Positions 49,357 through 60,173 of a stretch of 64,000 nt of DNA are shown here, one piece after another. Made by a program: the position numbers and the translations under genes. The notes below the pieces were generated by a model, which saw only the letters and a list, made by a program, of their open reading frames with translations, searched no databases and was not told the origin of the DNA. The first letter of the stretch is position 1; every line of letters begins with the position of its first letter. This DNA comes from Isoetes taiwanensis (lineage: Eukaryota > Streptophyta > Lycopodiopsida > Isoetales > Isoetaceae): the NCBI GenBank assembly GCA_021234155.1, contig JAJEKV010000040.1:12235072-12299071 (forward strand), read 5' to 3'.

Positions 49357-52010
49357 ATGGTAGGATTTGATGGTTTTAATGGTTATTCCTTCATGCCTCA
49401 AGGATACTCATCCTATCTTTATAAATAGAGCCTTGAAAACTCTGAATCTCAAGAAATACGCTTCTCTCAACCTACTCCGCCACTTCCAAATTATCCAGTC
49501 CATTTTCATGTATTTATACATGGTCCAGTTGCAAGACGATTAGCTATCCCTCAAATATTTCCTTATTTAAGTCCATCTATTGTAACAGAGCCAAGTCAAA
49601 GCCTTGCTGAAACTATTCCAGGCTCAAGTAAAAAAAAGAAACCTTGTGGAAAAAAAGAAAAAGTGCTTGCTAAGGCACCTGCTGGAGATGTGTAGAAAGA
49701 AGAGGCGCAAACTGGAAGGATAATTGGGTAGTTGCTCTAATTCATTTACGTGGAGAAATGCACGAGGAGTTTATTATTAAAGCTAGAAATAGAATAGAAT
49801 AGAATAGTTTTTTTATCGTCCACTGAGACCAATCGGCCTATGGGACCCAGAAGGAGCGCAACAAACTTATTACTGTCCGGGTTAAAAAACCCCCGCCCCG
49901 AAGGGTTTTCGAGGGAAAAACCGTGGCAGTAATAAGAATGCTGTCAAACTGTACAAGTATACATCATCATGAAATAAATGTGTATGTACATGTCAAGTGC
50001 GTGCCCGAGGACATAGCTGATCTCGCATGTCCATGACCTCCTCGAAGGTATATGATCCTAGCATCCGCACGGATGCCGTGCTCAATGTCACATGTAGCGG
50101 CCTGGCCAGGCCCGACCAACTCAACATAGCGTCCGGATTTGATCATATCTTCGGGCAACTTTGAAGGGTATGAGATTCATCCTCAATGACTCCCATTTGG
50201 CGGCATTGACAGAGCCCCCCGACGCGGGCTCACCAATCCATCGCCTGTCTCAATTCGAAGATGATGTGCCCCTCGCGAATGGAGGCAATGAGTCTGGCGT
50301 CTTTTCATGGGCAAGTGGGTGCGCAGGTAGCATTGTGGGCCTCGTTCCAATGTGGGATTTATGTGGCCGGTAGTGTCTTTGTCTTGACTGTTCAAGGGCG
50401 CCGGCATCCCAAAGCTTTGCCGATGAAGCAAGCGCCAAGATATTGCCTCAAGCTATGGCGACTGCCTCTGTTTGCACATGTATGCACCTGTGCTCCAGAC
50501 ATTCCATCTAGCCATCCATTGAGCTCTCTTTTCCCTCCAACAAGCCTTGGCGTTGTGGCCCCATTGCCATGATATAAGCTAGTTTTGGGAGGCGAGCATC
50601 GTCCATGTTGACAACCTTCGAAAATAGACAATGTGGCGATCAAGGGCCGCCCTCAAGAGGCAAGAATCCTGTTTCCTGCAAAGAGAATTTGATATGGGAC
50701 TGTGGACTTCACCTCTAGTGCTCGTACCAAGAAGGCTTTTTTTGCAGACCGCCAAGTCATTCCAAGTAGCGAGGGATACCATCGGGCCCCATACTTCCAC
50801 CCCCGTATAAAAGGACGGGCTCCACTAAGACTTTGAACAGGTGTGACTGATGGGTCCAATCATACAACTCCGCTCTATGACTATTGTTTTGCATTGCATA
50901 TAGTGCTTTCCAGCCCGCCGTAACTCGTAACCGTATGGATGTGTCCCAGTGCATAGTAGACGGAAACTCCACTCCCAAATATTTGTATGTGGATGCTACT
51001 TCCACATTACGCCCTCGGATAGCGGAAGGAGGGGATCCTCTACCGTCGCGGAAGATGATATGAAAACCACCTTAGTCTTGGCCAAGTTGACGCGCGATAT
51101 CGGGCCGCTTGACAAAATGTGTCCAGGGCATCGAGATGTCGTTGCATGTCTGCTGGTGTGTAAGCTAGGAGGTCCACATCATCAGCATATATTAACTGAT
51201 TGATGATCTGGTAGAGAAGGTGAGCCCCGTCGCCCCCATTATCAGCAAGCCAGCTCTCCAATTGATCAATGTAAAGCCCAAACAATGTTGGGGAGAGAGG
51301 GCATCCCTGCGAACCCCGATACTACTATCAAATGGTTGGCTTGTCGGCTGCAACCGACCCGAGCATCTTTCATAAAGCCTGTACACTGCATTCTGCAAAT
51401 CTACCGGAACCCCCAGCTGTCGCAATCTTGCCCATAGTTTTTCCCGAGGCACAGTGTCAAATGCCTTTGCAAAATCCACGAAAGCAAGGTTTTAATATTT
51501 GGTAGAAATTGTACTTGTAGTTAGTGGCATATTGTCCAGACTTGGACAAAGATATTGATTGGTGCAAGAAGTGGTGGCAAATAGTCTATGGAGACTATAA
51601 TCATGACAATGTCCAAAATAATCTTTCACATACAGAAAGATCTGAGAAATGTAAATGGTTTGATATAAAAGATTAGTATATGAGTGAATGTGCTCATGTT
51701 GTTTGTTATGCTCTTGACAGTGCCATAGATGCTAATACACCCATGGCAGAAAATACGGAGGGAAAACATCGTTGTGACAAAAGGTGTGGAGAGTAATAAG
51801 ACATCTATCAATGAAGATGGGGATAAGAGATTGACACCTGATGAGAAGAAAAAGTGAAAATCAAAAGTTGCAGCATCTAAGATTGCTGCTGTAATAGAAA
51901 GAATGACTGAATAAGCAAATAGGCTCAGGATAATAACCTTACTCTTCAGAGGGAAAAATTAAATATGTTGATGGGAATATCTCAAAGTTTGCAAGGCCTT
52001 TTTAAGAAAC
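49357..52010 (+). pseudogene. trihelix/Myb-SANT-like DNA-binding protein, split by a LINE
   Basis: An ATG at 49357 (MVGFDGFNGYSFMPQGY) starts a proline/serine-rich N-terminus with a basic SSKKKKPCGKKEK patch. Then comes NWKDNWVVALIHLRGEMHEE at about 49712-49775, the first helix of a trihelix domain. A LINE (49805-51487) interrupts it. The domain resumes at about 51490 with FNIW, DLDKDIDWCKKWWQIVYGDY and EKCKWFDIKD, then a lysine-rich tail (LTPDEKKK) and a Leu/Ala helix. Several TAG/TGA codons lie in frame after the LINE, so the gene is dead. Trihelix proteins bind GT-rich DNA; PIF/Harbinger transposons also encode one as a transposase partner, which fits the neighbour at 52590. Confidence 0.7.
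49805..51487 (-). mobile_element. 5'-truncated LINE of a second type (RTE/Jockey-like reverse transcriptase)
   Basis: The minus strand encodes the reverse transcriptase palm and thumb. MDFAKAFDTVPREKLWARLR begins at 51479, then VRRDALSPQHC, the catalytic YADDVDLLAYT near 51190, YKYLGVEFPSTMHWDTSI near 50980, and LVEPVLLYGG near 50830. It is unlike the L1-like LINEs here, which have a zinc-binding C-terminus. Frameshifts are present. The 3' UTR carries a G/C-rich stem (AAAACCC...GGGTTTT) at about 49885-49910 and ends GGACGATAAAAA at 49815; the tail is (AGAAT)n. A near-match AAAGC(T/A)AG on both sides (49773 area and 51480) is a candidate target duplication. It splits the trihelix gene. Confidence 0.75.
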
Positions 52011-52231
52011 TATAGCAGTAACCAATTTGGGTTGTCAAAGTACTCTTCTACTTGACTTGTTTCCAATGAAGTAATTGTCTTCCAATTGTCAAACTAGTCT
52101 TTCAATTGTTGTGTTTCCAATGAAATAATTGTTTAATTATCAAACTAGTCTTCCATTTGTGAATTTTTAATTGTTTCATTTCCATTTACATACCCCTCTC
52201 TCTCTCTCCCTCCCTCCCTCCCTGAGCTCAC

Positions 52232-52467
52232 CTTTGCCCCCGCCTGGCTGCCCGCTGATCAGGCACTACGGGTGCGGTGCATGAATGTATATATTTGTGT
52301 GTTTTTGCATTTCGTATTGGAACAGTTTGTCAGCAGGCTGATTGCTGCCACGGTTTTTCCCTCGAAAACCCTTCGGGGCGGGGGTTTTTTAATCCGGGTA
52401 GTAATCTGCTTGCTGCGCTTTTGTATTGGGTCCCATGGACCGATTGGTCTCCGTGGACGATAAAAAT
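52232..52467 (+). mobile_element. short 3' fragment of the second-type LINE
   Basis: From CAGTTTGTCAGCAGGCTGAT (about 52324) to GGACGATAAAAA the plus strand matches the inverted 3' UTR of the LINE at 49805-51487, including CCACGGTTTTTCCCTCGAAA and CCCTTCGGGGCGGGGG. Flanking runs CTCTCTCTCCCTCCCTCC (52195-52230) and CCTCCCTCCCTCCCTCTC (52470-52497) are near copies of each other. This suggests insertion into, or duplication of, a CT-rich repeat. It is a dead 5'-truncated copy of about 240 bases. Confidence 0.8.
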
Positions 52468-52589
52468 ACCTCCCTCCCTCCCTCCCTCTCTCTCTCTCGG
52501 ACTTGGAGTGATTATTTACTTTAATACTTATAGGTCATATATATTGGCATGGATTCAACTATGCGGCAGGGTCTACTCCAAGCTTGCCA

Positions 52590-52975
52590 CTTCATGTTTT
52601 CATCATGCTTGAGTTGTTGAGGCCTAGTGATGCATGTCCGTCAGTAAGATACATGGAGGTGTGGATGCAAGTGATTGAATTCGTAAGTTATATGCCTTCC
52701 ATAAAGAGGGAAAAGCCTATTTGGTGGGTGCATAGGCGGGTGGAGGGCTTTTATGAGGATGTACTGTAAGTGAGCCACACAGATAGAATGTTTCGTCAAA
52801 GAATGAGGGTCTTTGGAGCAATCTTTCAATGAGAGTGTGATGTTTCTCGTCGAGCCATCAAGCTCAAATTGAAAGAACTGCATTGTGGATTACATTGGCC
52901 AAATGAAAATCAACGCAAAGAGTTCATTGTTGCATGTGTAAAAACATTTCATGCAATATTAATCTCATAAAATAT
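52590..52975 (+). pseudogene. PIF/Harbinger-like transposase N-terminus, decayed
   Basis: The plus strand reads, through two in-frame stops, KREKPIWWVHRRVEGFYEDV, SHTDRMFRQRMRVFGAIF, SRRAIKLKLKELHCGLHWPN, ending near 52975. The order (WW-H-R start, an F-R-R-V-F helix, then a K/R-rich helix and a P before an N/R-rich helix) resembles the N-terminal part of Harbinger-type transposases, ahead of the DDE nuclease. The DDE domain itself was not found to the right. Being on the same strand as, and just downstream of, a trihelix relic supports the reading, since Harbinger elements encode both proteins. Assignment by pattern only. Confidence 0.45.
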
Positions 52976-52989
52976 ATAAAAGGCTCTAG

Positions 52990-54166
52990 TGGCTTATAAG
53001 CAGGTGTTCTTAACATCAGCAGATGGTCAACATAAAAAATCCCAATGTAAGCTAAAGCAACATATGCCATTAAAAGACAGTTATTGTTATTTTGTCATTT
53101 AACACGAGTGCATCATTTTGTCATTCATTGTGCTCGTAAATTGTTATTGTCATATAGCATCATTTGGCATTTGTCATGACATATGTATGTGGTGACAGAT
53201 GATGATGGCGCCTCTAACACACTACATGTCTCATTTGTAATGGCACATATTATGATGGAATGCTACACTTAAATTCATGATGGTAAAATAATTTGACGTA
53301 TCTAAGATGCATGTTACCCATGCATCAGCGATGGGACATGCACTCACCTGACAATGTGTTGCCCATAAATTTCATGTGGACAATTAATCAACTAAAAAAT
53401 AATAAATAATGAAAGAGATAAGTAAAAAGGAAGAATTATAGAAAAATAAAAAAGAAGCTTACCTCGGTGCAATGCCCCCAAACAACGTGGGCATGACATC
53501 AATTAAATAAGCAAACATACTAGCTGGCATCTTCAATATGTATATGGAGTTCAACTAGAATGAATGAAGTGGTCTCCCCTTTTATTTAATCTGGGATTTG
53601 TCATACTTCTTAAATTTCTCACTTACAAATGAGATGGGCACGTGGAGTATTTTGCAAGAACACAATAATGTTGTCATTTTTTATCATATAACATTTGTCC
53701 TGGTGCATATGATAATTGTTCATTTTGATTGGCATGTATTTGTCAAAGCAGTTGTTGCCTAGTATATTAAGATGAAGAAACATCTTCGTATATTCCATAT
53801 GTAGCGTGACCACGTGCATCTCACACACGTTTCAGGTTCAGGACATGTTCTTCTAACCAGATTGATAGATCATGTTCAGGTGTTTGCCAGATACATTTTC
53901 ATGTTCTTATTAATGTTTTCTTGTTTGTCAAGTGCCCACATTATCACAATGGTGGTAAAGAGAAATGTTTATGGCGGCCTTGGCTGCCACAACAAATTTT
54001 TTGTAATCCTAGTAGTAATGGTTGTACTAGCCCATTGTATAGGTGCCATGACTCTTGGTTTTTGTGGATGTTAAAAAATTCATCCTATTCTATTCTATAT
54101 TTTTATTTGTTGCTTCTCTAAATCAAACATAATATGGTTGTATGTGATAGAACTTATAGAACATTT
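52990..54166. other. AT-rich stretch, nothing recognised
   Basis: Repeated short phrases (GTCATTTGTCAT-like, near 53090-53180) but no gene. An open frame at 53814-54074 is hydrophobic and lacks family features. It ends at the left copy of the 16-bp target duplication of the next LINE. Confidence 0.45.
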
Positions 54167-54239
54167 CTAAGTTCCTTGCTTTTTTTTTTTTTTGAAGAAT
54201 ATAGGAATATATTAAACCACTAGAATGTGATCAAGTACA

Positions 54240-57200
54240 ATGATAAGTGTGGTGCTAAGAAATGAAGTGCCCATCATGATTCACAATCTGTAAGAATGTC
54301 GACCAAATTTCCCGCTTAACTGTGCCAGACAAGCTTGAGACTTGGTAAGCCTGCCACAACTTATGCCTCAAGATCGGAACCAATCGAAAAGGGCTAAGCA
54401 CTGCATTCTGAAAGACCTTCGCTCTCCGTCTTTTCCAAATCAACCACAGAAGCCAAGCTCTGCATAAATGGAACGCCTGCTGCTTGGCCACTGACCAACT
54501 GCTAGGAAAGACTCCCATGAGAAGCTTCTGACTGCACAGTGAAGACCCAAAGAGGGCTCTCACCCAGGACCAAGCTGCCCCTACCTCTGTGCATAGGACA
54601 AAGCAGTGCTCAATGGTCTCTCGGCGCCTCCCACATAGAGGGCATGTTTACGCACGAGGCTTGAACACGTATTTTCGGACATTCACCCCGAGGCTACGGT
54701 GCAAGATCTGCCATAAAAGGGTAATGGATTTTAGGCGAGGCAATGTATTCCATGCCCACTTCCACATGGCGGGCCACTTACTCCCCCGGAAGCTTAAGTG
54801 ACCACTTATCCGGCGGCAATGTGTGAAGCCGCTAGAAGCCCATAAGCCGATGCTACAAACCGAGATGCATCAAGTCCACTATGCGACTTCCAAACGCGAT
54901 TGACTTGAGAGGAATAGCATTCGCATTCGCCCAAGTCCGAATGTCCCAGCGCCGAAGGCCAAATCGATCCCTAAAAACTCCCATGGCGCCGGTGACCCTC
55001 CCAATACCGATCCACGGATGGATGTTACCCCCGGCAAAGAATCCACCGGGCGCCGAAAGTACCGGGTGTAGGGAAGAGGCCAAGGGAGATGCGTAATCCA
55101 AGGGTACCCAAAGAAAGGGCGATGAGGCTACCATACACCCCGCTAGGGTCCAATGAAAAGAGAACCTTGACCACCTTCCGTGCCTTGAGGAGACCTTTAA
55201 GAAAAGGCGGCATGAGGGAATGGCCGCGAAATCCTCAAACAGAGCCCACGGCAACCGAGCCGGAATTGCCGGCTTCCTAAACACAATAGAGTGGCGGCGA
55301 CCGCGGCTAACAGAGCCAATCTCGGGATTGTTTGCTCCCGCAACAACCGCCAGATGAATTTCGACACCGTAACCTTCGTGTGCAAGGACACATCAAGCAT
55401 ACCTAAGCCCCCCTTTCTGCGGGACGCACACACTTCCACCATGCGACCTTCACTTTGTAGCCCCCTCCTCATTTCCCCAAACAAAATTGCTAATGGTGTC
55501 ATCCAACTCCTTAACCACACTTCGGCGCAAGTATGCGTGGGAGGTCTGATAAACATGAGTGCTACAGAGCATCGACTTGGCTATCAGTAATCCTACCACC
55601 ATGGTGAGTTTACTTCCCTCCACCGGTTCCAGATGTCGCTTAAGATTCTCAGAATGTCTCGCCCAAATTGCCCTAGCATTAATGTCCAAGCCAAATGGTA
55701 TGCCTAACAGTTTGGCGTGGTGTGGTGGTGTAAGAGCCCGTGGAACCCGACTCAACCACGCAAGAGGAGGTTCCTCCAAGCACCCACATGGCCGAGCACT
55801 TCACCGGTTAAGCAAGCACCCCGAAGTTAAAGAAAAGGCATCCAAAATATTCTTGGTCGCCCGGAGATTGACTCATCTCGCATGAAGAAAGAGGAATGTA
55901 TCATCCCGCAAATTGATTGCAAAACCTGCGACTCCATCATCCATGCGAGACCTTGCACCACATTGTCAAGAATCGCCACCTGAAAAGCCGGTGGAGAGAG
56001 CTTACGCCACTATAGTGAACAGGAAGGGGGCCAACGGACATCCCCGCCTAATGCCCTCGCCCACGAGAAGATTGAAGAGGTCTCACCCCGACACCACACC
56101 GCCGCCTCTAGCGCACCGCAGCCTTCATAACCGCTTTCCCCTCAAAACTAGGTCCGCACCCAAAGGCTCAGATCATATCTCGCCAAGAACCGCCCAGCCT
56201 AACACCGCCATAAGCCTTGGCAAAATCCGTTTTTAAGAAAAACAAGGGGTCGCCTCATCCCACGAGCCCAATGCACTCCCTCAAAAGCAAAGCAGCCCAC
56301 ATTATGAAGAATGTTCCACCGTGGTATAAAACCGCATCGCTCGCACTAATGGCGTGAACTAGTACCGGCTTAAGCCTCTCACCCAAAGCCTTAGCAATGA
56401 TTTTATACACTGGCATAAATGAGTAATAGGCCTCCGGTCATTGATGGTTTTAGGATGCTTACACTTGGGTATAAGTGAAATACAACCCGTATTCACCGAG
56501 GATGCATCGAAGTTATTCCCCAAAAGATCCACATACACCGCACCACCGAAGTCCCCACCCATTCCCAGTGTGAAAAAAAAACTCCAATCGGTATTCCATC
56601 TAATCAAGGACACTTATTCCGAGCCAACCAGCAAGATGCATGCATCCCCAACTCCCCTTACATCAACGGCTCCTCTAAGCTCTGTCTTTGAAGGGTCGAG
56701 ATTCTTGGCGATACCTTGGCCAAGACCAGCTCTTGAAAACACTCGCGTGAGGGAAGCGGGCTCTCCTTGAAAAATGTTTCATAGTCTTGCCGCTACAAAG
56801 GCCTTGATAGCATCCGGTTGCCGCAACAACACTCCACGGGTGTAACTATGTCCGCCATGGGCCGCGATACTTCTTCCTCGGGTTGCGGAAAAAAGACTTT
56901 GGAGCAAGTGTCGATTGCTTCAGCCACGCCAAACCTCGCTTTGACCCTAGCCTGCGACACCTTGGCCTCCTCCTCAACCTCGATCCGACGAAGCACCTGC
57001 CGCTCCACGCAAGCCATCGAGACCCGCCTCTAAGAGACTCCGGCTCAAGATATAAGGCATCCAACTTGCGGCGACGGAGCCAAAGCCTTTTGCCGCCCCC
57101 ATTCTTTCGCCAAATTGTTTTACCCTAGCCAATGCCGTAACCATTGCACTCATTCCGCTATCCCGGCCTGAATATTCGCCGCTAAATGAGCTTACAAACC

Positions 57201-57996
57201 TACTGCGGAACTCTGGATCCCTCAAGAAAGCTTGTGTTAAGCTTAAAAACCGCCCCGAGAGGCGGCGGTGGGTGGTCATGAAGCATTTGAATGATCCGGG
57301 GAGTGTGATCGAGGAGACGAGGTGGCCGAACATTCACCCTAGTGAAGGCCGGAGCATAATCCAAGATCTGGCCGGAGTGCCATAAACTCTATCCAGCCTA
57401 GAGTATGCCCTACCATGCCCCAACCCAATTATTGCACCAAGTAAAATTTCGATCCCCTGAAGCTGGCAAACCCCACTCCCGCACAAACCTAAGCCATTGG
57501 TCACGCCAAAACCCCGTGATAATATCTGAACCAATACCATGCTCGTCCTCGGGAGCTCCACCATGTTAAAGTCACCCAGACAAACCATGTAGAACCCATA
57601 CCAAAGGATTGGAGCTTATTTCGTAATTGTGCCCATAAGCAACCTCTCGAGTGGCCCCAATTGGTGCATACATTGAGAAACCCCCTCTGACCGCCCTCCT
57701 TCCATTTAATCAACGCCCAATCGCCTTGGCTATCGTGGGTGAAAAGGTTACATGTACACCCATTTTCCAACAAATCAAAGTACCTCCCCTCGCCCCCCCA
57801 TTGTAGCAAATTGGCAGCCCACGCATCGATTACCCAAGATATTCATTAGGTTGGTAATATCACCCCGCACATTTATGCTCCCGCAAACACAAGATATCTC
57901 GGATTAAGATTCTTCGCGACCATGGCGTAGACGTGCTCGCTTATTCGGAGAGGATTTGATGCCTCTCACATTCCAAGATAGAATTTTCTTATCCAT
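54240..57996 (-). pseudogene. LINE ORF2: endonuclease and reverse transcriptase, decayed
   Basis: ORF2 starts at an ATG at 57996 with DKKILSWNVRGIKSSPNK, the N-terminus of an AP-type endonuclease that nicks target DNA. A later endonuclease motif, VCLGDFNMVELPR, lies near 57575. Reverse transcriptase pieces follow: GCISLIPKCKHPKTINDRRP (about 56490-56430), TDFAKAY-like sequence near 56230, CPLAPFLFTI-like sequence near 56010, and KLLGIPFGLD near 55705. The zinc-binding C-terminus ends near 54260. Homology runs through at least eight frame changes or stops. The order matches plant L1 ORF2 and the length (about 1250 codons) is as expected. Confidence 0.85.
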
Positions 57997-58169
57997 GTGG
58001 GTCGTTGTGCACCAAGGGTCCGGGATCCCCTTGTAAAGCCTCACATGCCTCAACACTATCGCCCCGAGGAAGAAAAGTTCGGACTACCCGATCAATCACC
58101 ATTCGATCCACTTGAGGAGGGACCATGCGGTGGGATGCGGATGGGCTAAGTGACCCTCTTGAGGAGCTC

Positions 58170-59650
58170 TCACCGAGCTCGCCTCCTAGAAACAACTTGT
58201 TGCCACCCTTCCTTTTTTCTCACGCAACTCTTCAATCGTGCAAGTCTCCCTCTGCACCTCGGGATCCACCATACGAGAGGAGGGTTCGGGTTGTGTCTCT
58301 CGGACTGCCCCGCCGCCCACGCCTTCAACACGGGTGGGGAACCAAGGCAGAGGGTGAAGGCGGACCAACCACTATTTGCTCTCGGCCGCCTTGGGTGCCG
58401 AGTGAGGCTTATCTTTGGTGAAACCGCTAAGCGAGGGAAACATTGCCAAAAGCTCTCCCCATTGAGCAAGTCCAACTGGAAGTAGGAATAGAAATCACCA
58501 CTTTTAACCACAAGAGTCCGAGGTACCATCTCATCGCCTGAATACCTACACACATATCGTGGTGCACCCACAATCAAGTGCGCTATGTGAGTTCCTGTGC
58601 CTTTGGCCATGGCCACTAGAAACTCGGGCACCATCATCTCCGGAGGCGGATCCCGGATTTGAAGCCAAAGATGGCACTCTAACCGCAGGGGCCCAGCGGA
58701 AGAGAAACGGAGCATAATCTTTGGAACAAAACATAGGCCCCCCCCCATACGCCACTCCATGCGAGACCAACTGCTCCACCGTGGCCTTTAATCAACCATA
58801 ATAAGAAAAAATTATTACCCGAGACTTCGTGGTCACATATGGAGGCAACCCCACCTCTTAAACCGGAGCCCGTAGCCGGCACCCAAGCCTCTCAGATATC
58901 CAAAAGGCCCCAAAGTGAAATGGCCTAACAAGAAGATGCAACCAAATTTCTCAGATATCGCACATGCTTCGGTGATTGATTTCTACAACAGGAGGTAATG
59001 ATTTAAAAACTTTCGCGCAAATCCTTCTTATTATTCTCGCTCTTAAGATAGCAATTGCTCTCGTCACCCTAGAACTTTTTCTCTGCACTTTCTCGCTTGC
59101 AAGCGGTTGCCTAATCCAATCGTGAAAACCTAGGCCTAGAAAGGCGGCAACTTGAGTGTCATTACCTTTCCATGCATGAGGAGTTGGGGCTCGTGGCGGT
59201 TGAGGCACCACCTCCGGGAAGCCGCAGATATCCGAAAGGGGTCCTCTGGCAAAGACATCACCATTCACACCAACCAAGGATGGCAAAGTTCACGGACTCC
59301 AAAGGTGGCATTGAGCTGGGCACCACCTCTCTATTCTCCATCCTACCCGAATTCCCAAAAGCCCGACTCACAGGAATCCACCGCCCGCCCTTGGATACAT
59401 CCCGGCTAAGAATTGGCTCTTGAAGATCCAAACTAAGCCAGACGTTGAGGTTTTGGATATATCCTTGCCTCCTTTCTTTCCTCTCGCAGCATCTCGACAC
59501 GAATCCCGACCCACCTTCTCCAGCCCAAACTCGGGGCGTGAATTACCCCGCCATCACCATGCTCGGGGGTTTTGTGAAGGCCGCAACAGGGGATCAAATC
59601 CGGCCCCCAAACACAGCAAAAACCAAAGAAAAATATGTGCAAAAAGAAGA
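58170..59650 (-). pseudogene. LINE ORF1, nucleic-acid-binding protein, decayed
   Basis: The longest open piece (58760-58170) contains LECHLWLQIRDPPPEMMVPE, MAKGTGTHIAHLIVGAPRYV and RTLVVKSGDFYSYFQLDLLN, the DUF4283-like core seen in plant LINE ORF1 proteins. It then has an arginine-rich C-terminus (KKEGWQQVVSRRRAR). Upstream pieces (59286-58951 and around 58880) need frameshifts. The protein binds the element's RNA in the transposition particle. It is homologous to the relic at 40801-42459 but only at moderate similarity. Confidence 0.75.
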
Positions 59651-59848
59651 ATCACTGAAAGAGCTTTCCAACGAACCAAAGATCGCTGAAAACGGAGTCC
59701 GGATGCAGAAGTTATGAGGGATTCCACAAACCGCCACTGCCGCCATCACCATGGCGCACATCTGAGCGCCTCACCATGGCTCTTTCTTTATCTTTTGCCC
59801 TCCTAAGTTCCTTGCTTTCTTTCTTAGACTATGTATAACGAGTAAATA

Positions 59849-60173
59849 CAGGGCATAAGCATGCTACACTGTATCAAAAAAAGTACCATTTAGAAACCAT
59901 AAAACTACCTAAAAAAGTACCCAACACTGGGTACTGGGTACTTTTATAATATCTCAATAACTACAAATGTTAAATTGAATGCATTCATTTTGGCCTCCAA
60001 TAGTATTGTCTCTATCTTAACCTTGAACATTGATATGTTTTTGACATTTTATATTGATCTTTTGAATTAGTTTTGACCAAAAGAACAAGAATATAGTACC
60101 CAGTCCAAAAGTACCTAGTGCAGGTACTTTGGCAGGTTCCAAAAATGGCAGGGTGTAGCATGCATATGCCCTA
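59849..60173. mobile_element. MITE-like element with about 20-bp inverted ends
   Basis: The left end CAGGGCATAAGCATGCTACA and the complement of the right end TAGGGCATATGCATGCTACA differ at two positions. Inside each lies a second inverted block built on AGTACC (AAGTACCCAACACTGGGTAC left; GTACCTAGTGCAGGTACTTT right). The 325-bp length and lack of coding fit a MITE; YAGGG termini recall hAT elements, but no clear 8-bp target duplication is visible. Superfamily unresolved. Confidence 0.6.

Larger units (their letters stand above)
54184..59802 (-). mobile_element. full-length L1-like LINE, minus strand, 16-bp target duplication
   Basis: A 13-15-base T-run at its left end is the complement of a poly(A) tail. 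CTAAGTTCCTTGCTTT stands on both sides (54167-54182 and 59803-59818), the long target-site duplication typical of LINE insertion. The 5.6-kb body encodes, on the minus strand, ORF1 (about 58170-59650) and ORF2 (57996 to about 54240). The C-terminus (AFHLCRAWLLWLIWKR, 54480-54430) matches the truncated LINE at 18525-21080. The G+C content is clearly higher than in the flanks. Many stops and frameshifts show it is no longer active. Confidence 0.9.

Noticed and set aside
53814-54074. Hydrophobic 86-codon open frame as a membrane protein
   Set aside because: AT-driven hydrophobicity, no homologous pattern, adjacent frames equally open.
54589-59717. Many plus-strand open frames across the LINE
   Set aside because: They are antisense shadows of a GC-rich minus-strand LINE whose protein motifs are clear on the other strand.
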